DNA of 64,000 bases from Stachybotrys elegans (Eukaryota; Ascomycota; Sordariomycetes; Hypocreales; Stachybotryaceae), in NCBI GenBank assembly GCA_020746835.1, contig JAGPNK010000004.1:1116001-1180000 (forward strand), read 5' to 3'. A program made the position numbers and the translations under genes. A model generated the notes under the pieces. That model saw only the letters and a program-made list of their open reading frames with translations, was not told the DNA's origin and did not search any database. How positions within the stretch are numbered: the stretch's first letter is position 1; each line of letters opens with the position of its first letter. Below are positions 59,706-64,000 of this stretch, piece by piece.

Positions 59706-62261
59706 ATAGCTACGACTGTTACGAGGCAATGGGCATTGTTATCTTCTACTGCCGTGAATTTGTCCGTCACGCGAATGAAGTTAAAAAGCTGGGTACCTTA
59801 GTCCTCAGGTAATTACCAGGAATGTCAAGTCTGGGTACGGCTGGAAAAACCGTTCCGCCGATCAGAGAAGAAAGAAATATGATAAGGAAAGAAAGAAGGG
59901 GACTGGTGGGGCCGTGACCTGCACCTGCCTGTATTAAACCTGTTAGCTCTGCAAAGTGAGGCGACAAGGTACTTAATAGGGTAGGTACGTTCCGTTCCGG
60001 AGGCTGCCATGTTATGTAAGGGGGGCAAACGGAGCGTCTTCGTTTCCAAACCTGCGTGGAGCTCATCCGCACATCGTGTGCCCAATCGTAACACAACAAG
60101 CAACGTCGACTTTGGAATTCCGTTGACAAAGTATCATCTCTGGCCCCCCACGGAATCCATGATCGTCCGTCAGAACTAGATGTTTGCGGCCGCGTGCATG
60201 GACGTCCCACACACTACACACACTACACACCACACACCACACACCACAGACAGCAGGCTATTGCTGACTATCTGTATACGCCTTGACTCCTTGATGGCAA
60301 GACAGCATCGACTCTGTGGCCCATTCGTTGCCCGACCACGTCCGCCCGCCCTGTTGTCCTGATCTGACGGGATGGCGCGGCTGAGCATTGACCACGGAGA
60401 CGCAACCTCAGCCAGCAACCGCTCCAAACGGACGCACGCCGGCATGCATGTCAAAGCTCCTCCTCGCGCATGCACACATCCGCCCTCCGCCCTCCGCTAT
60501 CCACCATCGGCCATCCACCCATGTCTGAGCTCGCCAGGGTGCCGTCAGCCAACAAGCTCTCCTCATTTGCTGTATCATGGCCGGCTTGGCCACAGATCTT
60601 CTATCCCCCCCTCCTGATCGGCTCAGCTGCATTGCATGGCTGGCTGAATGAGAATAGATGACGAGGGTCCTGTCCATGTGCATGCCATCAGCTTCTCGGA
60701 CCGCCTTATCTTACGATTCGCGAGCGTGGGGCCGAGTGCTTTGCCCATCCACCATGTTCTCTGTTCTCTGCTCTCTACCCTATTCACCAAAAGCAGGTCT
60801 CGGCTGTTGAGTGACAAGTCGGTCCAAGCTTCGGAAGTGCCGCCATCAGCGGGCTGAACAAGATATCATAAAACCAGGGCAGGTGGCTGAGCCAGTGTCG
60901 TCGTCATCAGGTGGTGTTCCAGAGAAGACCCAACAGGAACGACATTGAGATACCAGATGGACCCCGGCATCACGGTCGGCTGATTGCCATATTCTCCTGG
61001 TCCAGCGTCTCGCCCGCCGCTTGGCCAGCTTCTGACGGCTCCCGTCGCTAAAATTGCCGTGTCTCAACTCGCCTCTTTGGTCGTTGCTAAGGTCGGCCAC
61101 GCGCAGATGTGGCGCCCTGTTAGTAGCAAGAGTCTGCTCAGCGCTGGTCCGGTGTGCCTCAGCATCCAGAATTGCCTGCCTGGTTCTTGCTATGTGCTTG
61201 AACATGGCGCCCTCGGCTGATTCTGCGCCCGTGCTGGCGCCCGCTTCGACCACAGATACCCACGCCCACGTCTCTTGTTCGAAAGCATGTCTCGTTACAA
61301 GTCTACTGGCCGGTCCCGTCTTAACGCGAGATGACGTGCCACAGATCTCGTTCATGTCGTCCCGTGACAATGTCCCGGCATGCAGCTCTGGATGTTGCTC
61401 TATCGATGAGCCCTGCTTCCCGCTTAGCATGCTCCCTGCTCATTATTTGCCGCTCATATCTCTCTTCTCGAGCGTATCCTTGGCCCCTCGCACCTCGCAC
61501 CGCGCACCGCGCACCTCACGCCCTTCCACTCCCTCATCACACCCCCTCCTCCTTCCCTGATCGATGATGCCTCCCCGCCGCCATCATCCTGACCCCCCGC
61601 ATTCAGGTCGCCTCTACTTGTGCTAATCAAACCCAGCTCCTTGCCCTGCTGCTGACCCATTCTATACTCCGTTAGCTCGAGATGCGTGGCAGATCTGGCA
61701 GCGAGTTTCAGATACCACCTAGCTTGGCCTTGATGATCTTCTCAAGGTTGGTCACCGCTACCTATCGGTTTTGTACTCGTTACTGTATTATACATTTGGC
61801 AAGTGGAGACGCTCCCGGGATCCATCACGGCTGCATGTCCCGCCAGACTGGGCCTGCTGGTTGCCTCGTGGTCAGCAATCTCCATGTCTTTTTTGGCAAG
61901 ACATCATGTTCCAAACGCCCGAGCTCGCCCTCTTGCCCCCCCAAGCACATCTCTATACCGCCTATCTGCCACATCAGGCGATGTGCTTGCGGTATGCCCC
62001 CTTGAGACCAAAGTCCGCCGAGCCCTGCCCACTCGTCTAGCCATGCTCCCGCCGACCCTGGTTCATCCGGCTCGTTCCATATAGCCTGCCGGACGAATCT
62101 GTCCCAAACAAATGGTTCAGATCTTGGACTGAAAGGGTTGCACGGGTTTTCGGTATTTCGCCTCCACCTTCGCTTCAGCTCCTCGACTCTAGCCATGACA
62201 TGATCGCACTGGCCTGATCTTGCCTGTTCCCTGTGAATCACGTACATGGTGCTGACTTTCC
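59706..62261. other. Divergent intergenic region, about 2.6 kb
   Basis: Upstream space of the AsnRS (-) and PARG-like (+) genes. Contains a CA-rich simple repeat (60208-60248). Minus-strand frames at 60846-61430 and 61454-61660 are open, but have no family resemblance and no convincing splice connection. Confidence 0.45.
60208..60248. repeat. CACAC-rich simple repeat
   Basis: An imperfect array of ACAC with CTACACA and CCACACA variants, about 40 bp. Confidence 0.85.
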
Positions 62262-62270
62262 TATATAAAA
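62262..62270 (+). promoter_or_regulatory. TATA box candidate of the PARG-like gene
   Basis: TATATAAAA lies 137 bp upstream of the ATG at 62407, a plausible distance for a TATA box plus a leader of about 100 nt. It is the clearest TATA element seen next to a start in the window, suggesting a regulated rather than constitutive promoter. This is inference from position and sequence only. Confidence 0.55.
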
Positions 62271-62406
62271 GATGGGCGCCGACTTCTGTTGCTCCCTCAA
62301 CTCCCACAGTGCTTTGAATCCAGCATCTCCCCCTCCAACCCTTTCCTCTCCCAGTCACCTGCTCTCTCCTTACGCTTCTCGTCTTTGACACCCCGGCCTT
62401 GTCAAC

Positions 62407-63435
62407 ATGTCTTCCTCCAAATCGAGCCGGGTCAAACCCGCAGAAGTCGCCTCTGAAACGAAGAGGTTCTTCATCCCTGAGATCCGTAACAATTACTCCG
62501 AGGAGTTTCCTCCGTATTCCCTTCTCTACCATCATCCTGTGCAGAATCTGCCTGTTCCAGCACCTACCTTGAGCACCCGTCCCCCGACCTTCTTTGTGGA
62601 ATGCGGCGATCCTGTTATGAGAGCAATCCAGTGTGGGAACGCAGAGACGAATGCCTTCAGTAGTGCCAAGTCACGCGTGCCCTTCCTTTGTGCTGCCAAC
62701 GCCGGCCGCCCTGGAGGTGATTGGGAGACAGGGGTCGCGGGCTACGAGGAGAGGCTGTGCCGAAGGAGCAATCTTTCGGCAACCCTGAGTACGCCCGTTC
62801 CCGGCACACAGCCCAGCAACTACCCCATCCCGTCGACTGGCGGCATCTTGTCTGACAATGTTGTCGTCTACCGCGGTCCGCATGACCGCTATGAGAAGCT
62901 GCCAGAGCTGTACGACCTGCCAGTGATATCCATGGCTCCCACGCGGTGGCCAAAACTCAAGGACAACGGGCTCACCTACTCCTTCTCTGAGGAGCGAGAG
63001 CTTACCCGAGAAAAGCTGCGGGGTGCTCTACGAATCTGTCTTTACAACAACTACGACCGCATCGTCATCGGCGACTTTGGCCTTGGCAACGGGTACAGGA
63101 ACCCGCCGCAAGAGCTCGCTGAAATGTGGCGTGATATCTTTCTCTTTGACCCAGACATTCGTGGGCGATTCTCCTATGTCATTTTTGTCTTTGAAGACGA
63201 GAACCAGAGCACGATGCGATGCATCCACGACGACCTGGTCCGCAAGAGCTCCAGGCGCGGCGTCAGCAAGAGCAAGCATAAGCACGAATCCCACGGCTCG
63301 TCGTCGTCGCCGTCGTCGTCACTGCGGAAGGTGACCGACATGCAGATCTTCGCCCACGTTTTCGACAGCGACGAGATTGAGCGTGTCCTGAGCCAGCCGG
63401 ATCCGCGCTACGCACTCGACATGATTACTTCCTGA
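62407..63435 (+). CDS. TIGR02452/microbial-type PARG-like protein, 342 aa
   Basis: Single exon; start ATG at 62407 in context TCAACATGT, stop TGA at 63435. Residues about 60-270 match the TIGR02452/PARG_cat_N family, whose members share the macrodomain-like fold of bacterial-type poly(ADP-ribose) glycohydrolases. The signature region reads AANAGRPGGDWETGVAGYEERLCRRSNL (96-123, shown in parts: N98, PGG 102-104, E114, E115, LCRRSNL). The two adjacent Glu that serve catalysis in characterised relatives are kept, while the usual third Gly and the Gln before the Glu pair are Asp105 and Tyr113. Further family blocks are VISMAPTRWPKL and DRIVIGDFGLGNGYRNPP. The C-terminal about 70 residues add a Ser/His/Lys-rich linker. 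Likely role: removal of ADP-ribose from proteins or related metabolites; activity and substrate are unproven. Confidence 0.82.
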   Translation: MSSSKSSRVKPAEVASETKRFFIPEIRNNYSEEFPPYSLLYHHPVQNLPVPAPTLSTRPPTFFVECGDPVMRAIQCGNAETNAFSSAKSRVPFLCAANAGRPGGDWETGVAGYEERLCRRSNLSATLSTPVPGTQPSNYPIPSTGGILSDNVVVYRGPHDRYEKLPELYDLPVISMAPTRWPKLKDNGLTYSFSEERELTREKLRGALRICLYNNYDRIVIGDFGLGNGYRNPPQELAEMWRDIFLFDPDIRGRFSYVIFVFEDENQSTMRCIHDDLVRKSSRRGVSKSKHKHESHGSSSSPSSSLRKVTDMQIFAHVFDSDEIERVLSQPDPRYALDMITS

Positions 63436-64000
63436 TTGAGCAGTTTCAGCAGCCGGCCACGATTGCGGTTAAGCCCCCCTCCCCGTGGCAGCGTGCCGTT
63501 TGTTTCACTCTGCTATGGTGGCTTCTATATGAATGCTGGGGCTACAGGCGCCAGCCGCACTGCCGATCGACCAACATACCAATCATAATGCACTTCGCAG
63601 GGTTCGGGGAGGCGGACACGCTCGTTCTACCGGAATACAACGCACGACAGACTCGAAAAAAAGAACAAGGGTCTTTGTCGATGGGAAGGGGGGAGGGGAG
63701 CAGGGGCCGCGAGGAGAAACCCTCGGGTCTGTCGACGATGCCAATCCTCAGCATGATACGAGGAGTGTATTTGTCCGTGGAGAAGGAGTTCCAGCTCTGA
63801 GACTGATAGGATGATGCCCCACCACCACCCTTCCCTCGGCAGTATTTGCTTTTGCTTTTGCTTTTGGCTTTTTATTTTCTATCACCCCGGTCCGATTGGA
63901 CGGTCGTGACATGACCAATGTCGGTGGGCAGGATGTTGCTTTGTATCCTAACTCGGGCATTGTAACGATTGGTTCGCGTGGGTCGGGATCTGCCAGGATC
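63436..64000. other. 3' flank of the PARG-like gene
   Basis: 565 bp to the window end; A/T- and T-runs near 63860-63880. No further gene recognised. Confidence 0.55.

Noticed and set aside
60846..61660. Two minus-strand frames (194 and 68 codons, the latter starting MGQQQGKELG)
   Set aside because: The start looks like a myristoylation site, but I found no credible splice junction joining the frames and no homologous domain.
61825..62535. Minus-strand open frame of 236 codons
   Set aside because: It runs antisense across the promoter, TATA box and first codons of the PARG-like gene, which has clear homology. No family resemblance.

Overview
This window is nuclear DNA from a filamentous ascomycete (Pezizomycotina), most likely a Sordariomycete. 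The evidence is short introns (about 48-110 bp) with GTRNGT donors and CTNAC-type branch points, widely spaced genes with pyrimidine-rich flanks, and lineage-typical families: an ankyrin/NACHT NLR, a HET-domain protein, a NoxA-type NADPH oxidase, a Pac2-type WOPR regulator and a Mid2-like wall sensor. I found no tRNA, rRNA, CRISPR array or intact transposon. Exon boundaries were set by hand from splice signals and reading-frame continuity. Every multi-exon model below joins to one open frame.

Layout, left to right: conserved protein of unknown function (-, 1583-2787); multidomain NLR-like receptor (+, 3963-9812); MFS anion permease (-, 10018-11633); Mid2-like membrane sensor (-, 13089-14477); NADPH oxidase NoxA (-, 17173-19047); ubiquitin-conjugating enzyme Ubc4 (-, 21958-22912); mitochondrial glutaryl-CoA dehydrogenase (-, 24648-26052); orphan 231-residue protein (-, 26413-27158); PtdIns4P 5-kinase (+, 30350-33211); COA6 (-, 34058-34468); SYS1 (+, 35075-35816); CPSF100/CFT2 (-, 36134-39058); HET-domain protein (+, 39584-41275); Pac2-like WOPR factor (-, 42711-44021); a gene desert of nearly 14 kb (44022-57990); mitochondrial asparaginyl-tRNA synthetase (-, 57991-59705); PARG-like/TIGR02452 protein (+, 62407-63435).

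Most genes are unrelated housekeeping functions: ubiquitin transfer, lysine/tryptophan catabolism, mRNA 3'-end processing, Golgi trafficking, respiratory-chain assembly and mitochondrial translation. NoxA, Mid2-like, PIP5K and Pac2-like are signalling or morphogenesis genes. The NLR and the HET protein are both allorecognition/cell-death-type genes, about 30 kb apart. There is no biosynthetic cluster and no obvious operon-like system.

The points most worth a second look are: (1) the NLR's N-terminal alpha/beta-hydrolase-like domain, which has Gly where the family has the nucleophile Ser, in a protein that also carries NACHT, ankyrin and ZZ-finger modules; (2) the nearly 14 kb apparently non-coding stretch upstream of the WOPR gene; (3) the PIP5K leader, which lacks ATG for about 690 nt and ends in a two-codon upstream ORF; (4) the altered signature around the catalytic Glu pair of the PARG-like protein; (5) a recurrent intergenic TACGGAGTA/TACTCCGTA word.
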